Assembly (NCBI RefSeq): GCF_000498535.1
Contig: NZ_AVGG01000001.1
Coordinates: forward strand, 124,001 to 188,000
Direction of reading: 5' to 3'
DNA from: Flavobacterium limnosediminis JC2902
Lineage (GTDB): Bacteria > Bacteroidota > Bacteroidia > Flavobacteriales > Flavobacteriaceae
DNA length: 64,000 bases
Each line of letters starts with the position of its first letter. Position 1 is the stretch's first letter. Positions 45,029 to 52,342 of the stretch are shown piece after piece. The translations under genes were made by a program, and so were the position numbers. The notes under the pieces were generated by a model that did not search any database, had not been told where the DNA came from, and saw only the letters and a program-made list of their open reading frames with translations.

Positions 45029-46326
45029 TTCGGCTTAAAAACATCCCGGAACTGATACAGAATTCGTTCTATCAGACGTAAATCTTCGGTGATAATTTCT
45101 GCCGAACCTTTCATCTCCTGCTGAAACGGGATTTCTTTTTTGTAATTTGTTTTCAGGTTTTGCGGTAAGGCAACATCCATCATGATATTTCCTTCTTTGT
45201 CCGGAACCAAAGATATGTTTTTCACTTCGCCTTTCAGTACGCCGAATTCTCGGTCCGGATAATTAGCCAGACGGATATTTACCTGCTGACCCACTTTTAT
45301 TTTTCCCGAATTGTGCGCCGGTGCTTTTGCTTTTCCGATGTAGCCTTTTTCGGTCTTCGGAACTATTGAAAACACGTTATCGCCCGCATTTATCGTTTGA
45401 TTTTCCACCCAAATCTGAGCAAAAGCCACTTCCCCTTCTATGGACGATTTTAAAACATAATTAAGCTCCCAGTCTTTAATGGCTTTCTTCAGCTGATAAA
45501 AGGACTGTGTAACATTGCGACTCAATGTCACCTCTTCTTTTGTACCGCTGATTTCGGTTCCTTTCACCGCTCTTTTATTTTCGATCAAGGACGATTTCAA
45601 TTGCGAAATGGAAGCCAACAGGTTCTTATAATTTTTTTCCGACTGGAGGTAATTCAGTTTTTTGGTTTCGAATTCCTGATCGGATATCACGCCTTTATTG
45701 TGCAATGCGGTATAACGGCTGATTTCGTTTTTCTGCAATTTCAACTCCTGTTCGTTGATGTTTTTCTGCTGCAACAACAATCGTAATCGCTCCTCAATTT
45801 GGGCACTTTCCGATTTTTTCGCACTGTTTTCCACCTGAAACGGCTGCAAATCGGTATTTAAACCTTCGGCAACATAATCTTTCTGAAACACCGCAAAAGC
45901 ATTTTCTATTTCGCCTAATTGCGCATTGTTTAGTTTTTCAAATGGGAATTCATCTCCTGCATTTGAATTATTAATCAGCTTGTTCAGCAGAAAAACATCT
46001 CTGTAATTCGCTGAGTTTTCAATGACTGCCAAAGGCGTATTTTCCTGAACTACCGATTTATCCTTTACCAGAATGGCTTCAATGCGCCCGGAAACTTTTG
46101 CCACCAGTTTTTCCGGCGGAATGTTGGTTGTAATTACGATTTCGGTCGTTACCACATCCGGATATTTTAAAAACCAGGACATAAAAAACAGCATAATGAT
46201 GATACCGAAAATCAACACCGTTCCCCAGCGGATCATCCAATGTGGGACTTTCGTTAATATATCCTGTACCTCTTCGCTTCTAAGCTGGAAGTCATCCGTT
46301 TGTTTTTTCATTGACTGTTCGGGCAT
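45025..46326 (-). CDS. HlyD-type adaptor of a peptide exporter
   Basis: The 433-residue protein has a cytoplasmic start, one transmembrane helix (about 33-53), then a periplasmic part. That part has a lipoyl-like half (PEKLVAKVSGRIEAILVKDKSVVQENTPL), a long coiled coil (about 175-270) and beta-barrel segments (IKVGQQVNIRLANYPDREFGV). It would link the C39 ABC exporter at 47407 with an outer-membrane channel. A TolC-like channel gene is not in the window. It is the last gene of the unit A operon, after the carboxypeptidase-regulatory-domain gene. Confidence 0.88.
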   Translation of the reverse strand: MPEQSMKKQTDDFQLRSEEVQDILTKVPHWMIRWGTVLIFGIIIMLFFMSWFLKYPDVVTTEIVITTNIPPEKLVAKVSGRIEAILVKDKSVVQENTPLAVIENSANYRDVFLLNKLINNSNAGDEFPFEKLNNAQLGEIENAFAVFQKDYVAEGLNTDLQPFQVENSAKKSESAQIEERLRLLLQQKNINEQELKLQKNEISRYTALHNKGVISDQEFETKKLNYLQSEKNYKNLLASISQLKSSLIENKRAVKGTEISGTKEEVTLSRNVTQSFYQLKKAIKDWELNYVLKSSIEGEVAFAQIWVENQTINAGDNVFSIVPKTEKGYIGKAKAPAHNSGKIKVGQQVNIRLANYPDREFGVLKGEVKNISLVPDKEGNIMMDVALPQNLKTNYKKEIPFQQEMKGSAEIITEDLRLIERILYQFRDVFKPN

Positions 46327-46461
46327 TTTTTTGTTTTTTTTATTGACTGGCAGATAATGCAGACTGACACATTTTACTCTTCACTTTTAACTATTGTCTA
46401 ATCACTCGTTCTTTTAATTCCCTGATTGTAATATCCCGCCAACACAACCTTAATAAATTTA

Positions 46462-47367
46462 CTATTCTATATCGATCATGTAATGTAACTTTTCAAGAGT
46501 CCAAGCATCACTTTTATTTAATAATGCATAATTATATGGTCGGCATAAATATGATTTTCTTATATAATTTTTATTGTACTTATAAGCTTTCAATGCGGGA
46601 ACCGCTGCTATTGAACCATGTTTTGACCAAACAAAATCTGTTTTATAATCTTTTCCATCTAAAATTATAAAAACAACAAAAAAACCCTCGTCCGGAATCG
46701 CTACTTTAAATTTTGAAACATCAACTGTTGTCCATTTTTCAGTATCCGTTTTCGTTACCAAAATATCTTTTTCCAGAATAGGTTTATATGGAAACCCTAA
46801 ACTATCAACAGTATACAGATTCACTTTAAACGGTAAATATTTTAAATTTTTAACTCCTCCAAAATCAGAGACAGCAAATAAAAGATTTTTCACATATTTG
46901 TTATCGTTACTTTTTGGAATATAAACGGCTGCTTTGGCATTCCAGCTGAAATTAGTTTCAAAACTTTTTAGTTTTTCAAAAAAGGAAAGCTCGTCCTTAA
47001 TTTTAGATTTTGAATTAACTATCACTTCAGATAACTGATTTGAGTAGTCATCCAAAAAAATAGTATCTGAAACTATCTTACTTACTTTTTTTTCAAACCC
47101 GATTGAAGAAACCTCAACATAATCAATATTATTCACATATTCATTGGGCATTTCAAACTTCCCGTTTTCATCTGCTATAAAAGTCTTGTGACCGTTCGCT
47201 AAATATATTTTAACCGTTGCCTTTTCGGCTGGAATTTTATAATTTTTTGAATAAATATATCCGAAAAATGATGTTTTACCATTATCATTTTGAGCTTCTT
47301 GAGAAGACATACTATGAAAAACCAATAACAAAATAAAAAATACTCTATGCGCTATTTTTGTTATCAT
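46462..47367 (-). CDS. Carboxypeptidase-regulatory-domain protein in the exporter operon
   Basis: The 301-residue protein has a signal peptide (ends HSMSSQ). A CarboxypepD_reg-like beta domain follows at about 32-100 (GYIYSKNYKIPAEKATVKIYLANGHKTFIADENGKFEMP), then a C-terminal region of unknown fold (about 115-301). It sits between the exporter and the HlyD gene, 39 nt after the exporter. It is more AT-rich than the flanking housekeeping genes. It could be an immunity, surface or accessory factor; nothing in it decides this. Confidence 0.7.
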   Translation of the reverse strand: MITKIAHRVFFILLLVFHSMSSQEAQNDNGKTSFFGYIYSKNYKIPAEKATVKIYLANGHKTFIADENGKFEMPNEYVNNIDYVEVSSIGFEKKVSKIVSDTIFLDDYSNQLSEVIVNSKSKIKDELSFFEKLKSFETNFSWNAKAAVYIPKSNDNKYVKNLLFAVSDFGGVKNLKYLPFKVNLYTVDSLGFPYKPILEKDILVTKTDTEKWTTVDVSKFKVAIPDEGFFVVFIILDGKDYKTDFVWSKHGSIAAVPALKAYKYNKNYIRKSYLCRPYNYALLNKSDAWTLEKLHYMIDIE

Positions 47368-47406
47368 ATTAATGTTTTAACCTTTTCCCTTCTTCTAACG
47401 TCCTTC

Positions 47407-49605
47407 CTAATTCCCTAATTGCAACTGATTCCTAACCAATTCGAAATAATTCCCTTTTTGTTCCACCAAAGCTGAGTGGTTCCCCATTTCTACTATTCGT
47501 CCTTTGTCCAATACTACAATCTGATCTGCGTTCATCACGGTACTCAAACGGTGTGCGATTACTACAACGGTTTTGTCTTTGAAGAACAAATCCAGTTTTT
47601 GCATGATTTCCTTTTCGTTGTTGGCATCGAGGGCCGAAGTCGCTTCATCAAAAAGCAACATTTCCGGATTTTTGTAAACCGCTCTTGCAATTAACAAGCG
47701 CTGTTTCTGACCGGTACTCATCCCCACGCCTTCCGAACCGATTTTGGTATTGTAGCCCAAAGGCAATCCCGAAATATATTCTTTAATATTGGCCACATCG
47801 GCGGCGTAAACTAACCGTTGCTTGTCGATTATATCTACACCAACGGCAATATTGTTGGCAATCGTATCGTTAAAAATAAATCCTTCCTGCATTACGGCGC
47901 CTACATTGTTTCGCCATGCTTTTTGGGAAATGTTTTTTAATTGCGTGTTCCCTATATTGATTTCTCCGTTATTAGGCTCGTAGAATTTAAGCAGCAGTTT
48001 CATCAAGGTTGTCTTTCCGCTTCCGCTGACACCTACAATCGCAGTCACTTTATTGGCCGGAATCGTCATATTCAGATTTTCCAAAACCGGAATATCCGAC
48101 CCTAGATAACGATAGGAAAGATCTTTTATATGAATAGCTTCGTTTTGCGGTACGTCATGCATCTGATGCTCTTCCTGTTGGATTTCATCTTCTTTTTCAT
48201 GAATTTCAGACAATCGGGCCAAGGAGATTTTGGCGTCCTGCACTTCCCTGACAAAGCCGATGAGCTGCGTAACAGGTCCGTTTAAACTGCCTACTATGGA
48301 ACTTATCGCCATCATCATACCGAGTGTGATTTCGCCGTCGATGACCAGTTTGGCCGATAAAAACAGTATGAAAATATTTTTCAGTTCGTTGATTACCGAA
48401 GAACCGATGGTTTGTGTCTGTTCCAACACCAGTCCTTTTATGGAAACCCGAAACAATCGTGCCTGAACGTATTCCCAACCCCAGCGTTTTTGCTTTTCGG
48501 CGTTGTGAAGTTTGATTTCCTGCATGCCGTTGATGAGTTCCATCACTTTGCTTTGTTCCTGACTCACTTCTGAAAAACGCTTGTAATCCAAAGCCTCTCT
48601 TCGCTTTAAGAATAGGGTTATCCATCCGAAATACAAGATGCTCCCGGCAAAAAATACCAAGAAAATCTGCAGGTTATAATACGCTAGAACGCCGCCCATG
48701 ATTACCATATTGATTACGGAAAACAACACGTTTAACGAAGAGGTGGTAAGGATTCGTTCGATACGGCGATGATCATTAATTCGTTGCATAATGTCTCCGG
48801 TCATTCTCACATCAAAAAAGGAAATCGGGAGATTCATCAGCTTGATGAAAAAATCGGAGATCAGCGAAATATTAATTCTTGTGGAAAGATGCAGCGTTAT
48901 CCAACTCCGAATCAATTCCAAACCCGTTCTTCCCGCAAACAGGAACAACTGGGCAAACAAAATCAGATAAATGAAATTGATGTTTTGGTTTTGGATTCCG
49001 ACATCCACGATGCTTTGGGTAAGAAACGGAAAAATCAGTTGCAACAAACTGCTGGCCAATAAACCGATGCTTAACTGCATCAAAAAGGATTTGTAGCGCC
49101 ACAGGTATTGGTACAACATTCCGAATCCCAAACCTTTTTTCTCCTCCTTATCAAAATCCGACTGGTGGAATTTGGGTGTGGGTTCCAATAATAAAGCAAT
49201 GCCTTCCTTAGTAGTTTCGTCAGCATTGTTTCCTATCCAGAATTTGATGAAATCCTGTTGATTGTATTCAATCAATCCGAAAGCCGGATCGGAAATGCAA
49301 TACTTCCCTTTTTTAATATCGTACAGTACAACATAATGCTCCTTATTCCAATGCAAAACACATGGCAAAGGGGCCTCCTCCAACCGTTCCAGATTTAATT
49401 TTACACCCAAGGTCCGGAAACCTATTTTTTCCGCAGCATCACTTAAAAACAAAAGATTACTACCCTCCCGTGTGGTTTCGCTTAAGTTGCGTAACTCTTG
49501 GATATTAATGGTTTTGCCGTAATGTTTGGATACGATTTTTAAACAGGTGGGGCCGCAGTCTTTGGAATCCGCTTGTATGTAGTTGGGGAAATTTTTCAAG
49601 GACAT
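47407..49605 (-). CDS. C39-peptidase ABC exporter (PCAT)
   Basis: The 732-residue protein has an N-terminal C39 protease domain with SKDCGPTCLKIV (catalytic Cys17), NKEHYVVLY (His90) and ISDPAFG (Asp106). Six transmembrane helices (about 165-440) and an ABC ATPase follow: GVSGSGKTTLMK, GVGMSTGQKQRLLIARAV, MLLFDEATSALD, VIAHRLST. PCATs cut leader peptides after double glycine and export the core. Its own substrates are probably the peptides at 49659 and 49990, just upstream. The signature motif reads STGQ instead of SGGQ. All three C39 residues are present, so it should be active. Confidence 0.94.
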   Translation of the reverse strand: MSLKNFPNYIQADSKDCGPTCLKIVSKHYGKTINIQELRNLSETTREGSNLLFLSDAAEKIGFRTLGVKLNLERLEEAPLPCVLHWNKEHYVVLYDIKKGKYCISDPAFGLIEYNQQDFIKFWIGNNADETTKEGIALLLEPTPKFHQSDFDKEEKKGLGFGMLYQYLWRYKSFLMQLSIGLLASSLLQLIFPFLTQSIVDVGIQNQNINFIYLILFAQLFLFAGRTGLELIRSWITLHLSTRINISLISDFFIKLMNLPISFFDVRMTGDIMQRINDHRRIERILTTSSLNVLFSVINMVIMGGVLAYYNLQIFLVFFAGSILYFGWITLFLKRREALDYKRFSEVSQEQSKVMELINGMQEIKLHNAEKQKRWGWEYVQARLFRVSIKGLVLEQTQTIGSSVINELKNIFILFLSAKLVIDGEITLGMMMAISSIVGSLNGPVTQLIGFVREVQDAKISLARLSEIHEKEDEIQQEEHQMHDVPQNEAIHIKDLSYRYLGSDIPVLENLNMTIPANKVTAIVGVSGSGKTTLMKLLLKFYEPNNGEINIGNTQLKNISQKAWRNNVGAVMQEGFIFNDTIANNIAVGVDIIDKQRLVYAADVANIKEYISGLPLGYNTKIGSEGVGMSTGQKQRLLIARAVYKNPEMLLFDEATSALDANNEKEIMQKLDLFFKDKTVVVIAHRLSTVMNADQIVVLDKGRIVEMGNHSALVEQKGNYFELVRNQLQLGN

Positions 49606-49620
49606 TTATTTAATAGTAGC

Positions 49621-49654
49621 AAAAGTAAGGAAAACATGCTTTCCTCCCACTTTT
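49621..49654 (-). terminator. Attenuator-like hairpin between peptide gene and exporter
   Basis: AAAAGT/ACTTTT and AGGAAA/TTTCCT form an imperfect hairpin with a weak T-run on the minus strand. It would lower exporter expression relative to peptide mRNA. Confidence 0.45.
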
Positions 49655-49658
49655 CAAT

Positions 49659-49826
49659 TTACATTTCAAAAGCAGGCATTTCCTGACAGGCCATTTCGAC
49701 GCATTGCCCTCCATATTGGGCGCACATTCCGTTTTCTTTACAGAAAACCTCACCCCCTTTAATTGTTTTTTGCTCTTCTGCTGATATTGTTTGGACTCCA
49801 AATAAGTCTAAAATATTTTTTAACAT
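49659..49826 (-). CDS. Double-glycine leader, four-Cys peptide precursor P1
   Basis: The 55-residue peptide starts MLKNILDLFGVQTISAEEQK and has leader end TIKGG (residues 21-25). The core from residue 26 is EVFCKENGMCAQYGGQ... with Cys at 29, 35, 42 and 47 (spacing CX5CX6CX4C). The MLKNIL...LS..EQK.I.GG pattern is that of bacteriocin-like peptides of Bacteroidota. It starts at ATG 49824-49826 and ends 53 nt before the PCAT gene. The core is related to P3 (54419), with which it shares CAQYG-QC. P1 is too short for many gene finders. Confidence 0.87.
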   Translation of the reverse strand: MLKNILDLFGVQTISAEEQKTIKGGEVFCKENGMCAQYGGQCVEMACQEMPAFEM

Positions 49827-49851
49827 ACTTACTATTTTAAGTTGATTATTT

Positions 49852-49884
49852 AAAAACTGCCTGAAAAATAATTCTCAGGCAGTT
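49852..49884 (-). terminator. Intrinsic terminator/attenuator after peptide P2
   Basis: On the minus strand AACTGCCTGA pairs with TCAGGCAGTT and is followed by Ts. It lies between P2 and P1, so P2 mRNA may end here with partial readthrough into P1 and the exporter. Confidence 0.75.
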
Positions 49885-49989
49885 ATGTGAAAATACATTC
49901 ACATGAAATGCATTTGCCAAAAAAAATTTCAACGTTATTTAAGATGTTCAACTTAACGACAAAATCAAAAATGCATTCTTTAGCCTTTA

Positions 49990-50157
49990 TTAAATTATTT
50001 CACAGCATTGCTGAAAACAAACACCTCCAAGACAGTCAGCATCAACCCTACACCAAAGACCACCATTACAATAATGTTTTAATCCCCCATTGATTTCTTT
50101 TTGCTCATTTTTAGTTAATTCCTGAGTACCTTCTAGGTTTAAAATGTTTTTTAACAT
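49990..50157 (-). CDS. Double-glycine leader, six-Cys peptide precursor P2
   Basis: The 55-residue peptide starts MLKNILNLEGTQELTKNEQK with leader end EINGG (21-25). The core LKHYCNGGLWCRVDADCLGG... has six Cys at 30, 36, 42, 47, 51 and 52 (spacing CX5CX5CX4CX3CC). This density and the closing CC recall small disulfide-knotted peptides, but no specific fold is recognised. It starts 92 nt after the end of the C39-like/VKOR/thioredoxin gene. A conserved leader element (50177-50220) precedes it. Confidence 0.87.
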   Translation of the reverse strand: MLKNILNLEGTQELTKNEQKEINGGLKHYCNGGLWCRVDADCLGGVCFQQCCEII

Positions 50158-50176
50158 GATTTAAAATTTATAAAAT

Positions 50177-50220
50177 TGTTTATTATCTCAATCATTTTAG
50201 GACATTTGAGATTTCTGTCC
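50177..50220 (-). promoter_or_regulatory. Conserved element upstream of peptide P2
   Basis: The 29-bp block at 50192-50220 matches 54633-54661 in 27 of 29 positions; the flank TTATTATC is also shared. On the minus strand it can form a small hairpin, GGACA/TGTCC. The same position 20-22 nt before a peptide start in both units suggests a shared promoter or mRNA leader. Confidence 0.65.
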
Positions 50221-50249
50221 CTTCTTGCGCAAGAATATTTTATAGCTTT

Positions 50250-51818
50250 TTATGCCTGAATTAAAATAATGTTCTCCATTGCTCTTTTTTCTTCTGAAAA
50301 GTCATTGAGAAAATATTTTAAATCACTTATCTCGTATTCGTTTGGAAACTGCTTGTTGTTAATGATTTTTACGGGGGTATAATTGAATCCGTTTTCCAGA
50401 CACCAATCGTATTGTTGGTATAACTGATGGGTCGTTTTCATGTCTATGAATTCCACAATCCATTTTTTCTTCCAAGTTTCCAGTTCCATTTTTTTAATAT
50501 GCCAGTCGATGATTGCTTCTTCCGTCTTTTCCGGAATAAGTTTATCAATGGCCAACAAACTTTCAGCTACTATTCTATAAGGATTCTTTTCATTGTCGGG
50601 ATTGATATTAAACAAAACATTTAAAAACATTTTTTTAGGAAATTTTGAGACCATTTCAAATGCCTCTTCGAATGCTTTGTGGCAATGTCCGCAACTCGGA
50701 CTGATGATTATTGTGAGTTGAGCGTCTGCCTCTTTGTTCCCGAAAGACAAACCTTCTAACTGATCAAAACCGCTCAACACCGGAATTTCTTTTGTTAAAG
50801 AATTAAAAACACTGTAATTTCTTTTAAGTTTTTTCAAATCGAGTACATCCTTCTCTGCTTTAATTTTTCCTTGCAAAATTGGCTTGCCAAACAACCATAC
50901 GAATGTACACAGTAAAAAAGAAAATAGGAATCCGTAAAAGTTAACCGATAAAATATCTGATACTGTTTCATTTGCAAAACCAAAAAGAAAAGCCTGCAGA
51001 ATAACCACAAAGGATACGGCCAAACACAACACGCACCATTTTTTCAAACTGAACTTTTGCAACCAAAAAGAATATAGAATTACCGGAATCGAAAGCAAAC
51101 ACAGCAATCCCACTATTAAACCGGAATCTTTTGGCTGCAGTAGTAGTGACAAAGTACTTATGCTAAAAAAAAGGAGCGGTAAATCTGAAAAATGCATCCA
51201 TTTGGTAATTGCGCTTTTTCCGGAATTAATCACCGAAGAACATGAAGTGTTACTGTTGGCATTACAGAATTTCGAAACTATTTCGTTCTTCAACCCCAGC
51301 TCTTCACGAACAATAAAAACACTGATAAATAATCCGGTTAATGATGTCAACAGTAATACAATAGTATTTAAATTGTAGTTATTGTAAAGCAAAGACATTA
51401 TGATTATCGCGATAATCGGCAGACTGTACAGCATCCATTTTACACTTGCAGTTTCATTCTTTGCAATAATCGCATTATTGGGTTCAACCGCTATGATAAT
51501 TTCATCCCAATCTGTTAGAAACTCATCAAACGTTAACTTTTCTTTCTTTCCCGCCTCCGTTTCAATGCTTATGGAATTTTCATTTTTTGAAACCAACACC
51601 AAGTCGCGTCTGAAAATGGCCAAAAAGAAATCCGGCAATTCCACAAACTGCTCTTTTGGAATTTTTATGGCTATGTTTTCTACAGACAACATATTCAATG
51701 AATCTGTAATGGCAAATACACTCGGATAATTGGGATGGGATAAAAAGAGATCTTCAAAATCTGCTGTCTGGTTGGCGTATTGGCTTTTTTCTAAATACTT
51801 CTTAACTACGTTTATCAT
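50250..51818 (-). CDS. C39-like/VKOR/thioredoxin fusion (peptide disulfide oxidase), unit A
   Basis: The 522-residue protein has three parts. Residues 1-115 resemble a C39 domain (FLSHPNYPSVFAITDSL, LTFDEFLTDWDEIIIAVEP) but lack the catalytic Cys, His and Asp. Residues 128-310 are a VKOR membrane domain with loop Cys185 and Cys193 and WCVLC (Cys262, Cys265). Residues 325-522 are a DsbA-like domain with SPSCGHCH (Cys376, Cys379) and cis-Pro482 in YTPV. VKOR passes electrons from the thioredoxin domain to quinone, which drives disulfide formation. The degenerate C39 part may bind GG leaders. I chose ATG 51816-51818 to match the paralogue at 54687. Cys-rich peptide genes follow directly. Confidence 0.9.
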   Translation of the reverse strand: MINVVKKYLEKSQYANQTADFEDLFLSHPNYPSVFAITDSLNMLSVENIAIKIPKEQFVELPDFFLAIFRRDLVLVSKNENSISIETEAGKKEKLTFDEFLTDWDEIIIAVEPNNAIIAKNETASVKWMLYSLPIIAIIIMSLLYNNYNLNTIVLLLTSLTGLFISVFIVREELGLKNEIVSKFCNANSNTSCSSVINSGKSAITKWMHFSDLPLLFFSISTLSLLLQPKDSGLIVGLLCLLSIPVILYSFWLQKFSLKKWCVLCLAVSFVVILQAFLFGFANETVSDILSVNFYGFLFSFLLCTFVWLFGKPILQGKIKAEKDVLDLKKLKRNYSVFNSLTKEIPVLSGFDQLEGLSFGNKEADAQLTIIISPSCGHCHKAFEEAFEMVSKFPKKMFLNVLFNINPDNEKNPYRIVAESLLAIDKLIPEKTEEAIIDWHIKKMELETWKKKWIVEFIDMKTTHQLYQQYDWCLENGFNYTPVKIINNKQFPNEYEISDLKYFLNDFSEEKRAMENIILIQA

Positions 51819-51941
51819 AATCACTTTTTTCTTTAAAAAATCATCGTGAATAATTTCATTCAACAAATAATTCTGGAGCAAAAGTGTGTCAAAAAAAGAC
51901 CTTAAAAAAGCCCATCCAAATAGAATTTATAAAAAATCGGA

Positions 51942-51961
51942 CTATAATTTATAAATTATAG
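51942..51961. promoter_or_regulatory. Palindrome in the divergent region, unit A
   Basis: CTATAATTTATAAATTATAG is a perfect 20-bp palindrome. Its 16-bp core ATAATTTATAAATTAT occurs exactly at 56362-56377 in unit B. It lies between the VKOR fusion (minus) and the short peptide gene (plus), as expected for an operator of the AraC-type regulator. Confidence 0.6.
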
Positions 51962-52102
51962 CCTATAATTGAACCATTCAACTTTTTGAATTACAACTAC
52001 TTAAAAACAGAAAACAAAATCACTTAATTCAATATTCGGAAAACCCTTATAAGACATCGTAATTTGGATAAATTTGGAAAATAAAAATAAACAATAATAA
52101 AT

Positions 52103-52303
52103 ATGAAAAACTCCAAATTGAAAATTGAAGATTTCTTAAGTGATTCGCTTAATACAAAACAAACTCTAAATGTGTTAGGAGGAGGTGAGGATTTTATACT
52201 ATCCCACCCTCCAAAAGGTACCGGTACAATTTCAAGTGGCGGAACAGGATCGGGACCGACAGATCCAAATCCTATACACTTTGATCCGACAGCGGGAGTT
52301 TAA
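52103..52303 (+). CDS. Short GG-leader peptide without Cys, unit A
   Basis: The 66-residue peptide starts MKNSKLKIEDFLSDSL and has NVLGGGED, a glycine-leader end near residues 24-28. The core is rich in Gly, Pro, Thr and Ser (GTGTISSGGTGSGPTDPNP) and has no Cys. The leader resembles that of the 56522 peptide (M K - - K - - - - - F - S - - L ... VLG.G). Unlike P1-P3 it does not begin MLKNIL, so it forms a second precursor family. It is convergent with the TPR/AraC gene; a shared terminator separates them. Confidence 0.72.
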   Translation: MKNSKLKIEDFLSDSLNTKQTLNVLGGGEDFILSHPPKGTGTISSGGTGSGPTDPNPIHFDPTAGV

Positions 52304-52309
52304 AAAAAC

Positions 52310-52342
52310 AAAAGAGGGAATTAACACAATTCCCTCTTTTTT
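52310..52342. terminator. Bidirectional terminator in unit A
   Basis: AAAAGAGGGAATT pairs with AATTCCCTCTTTT around AACAC. It overlaps the end of the regulator gene. Confidence 0.9.

Noticed and set aside
49610..49801. 63-residue open frame on the minus strand near the exporter
   Set aside because: It is an alternative frame over peptide P1. The P1 frame has the leader and Cys pattern; this one does not.
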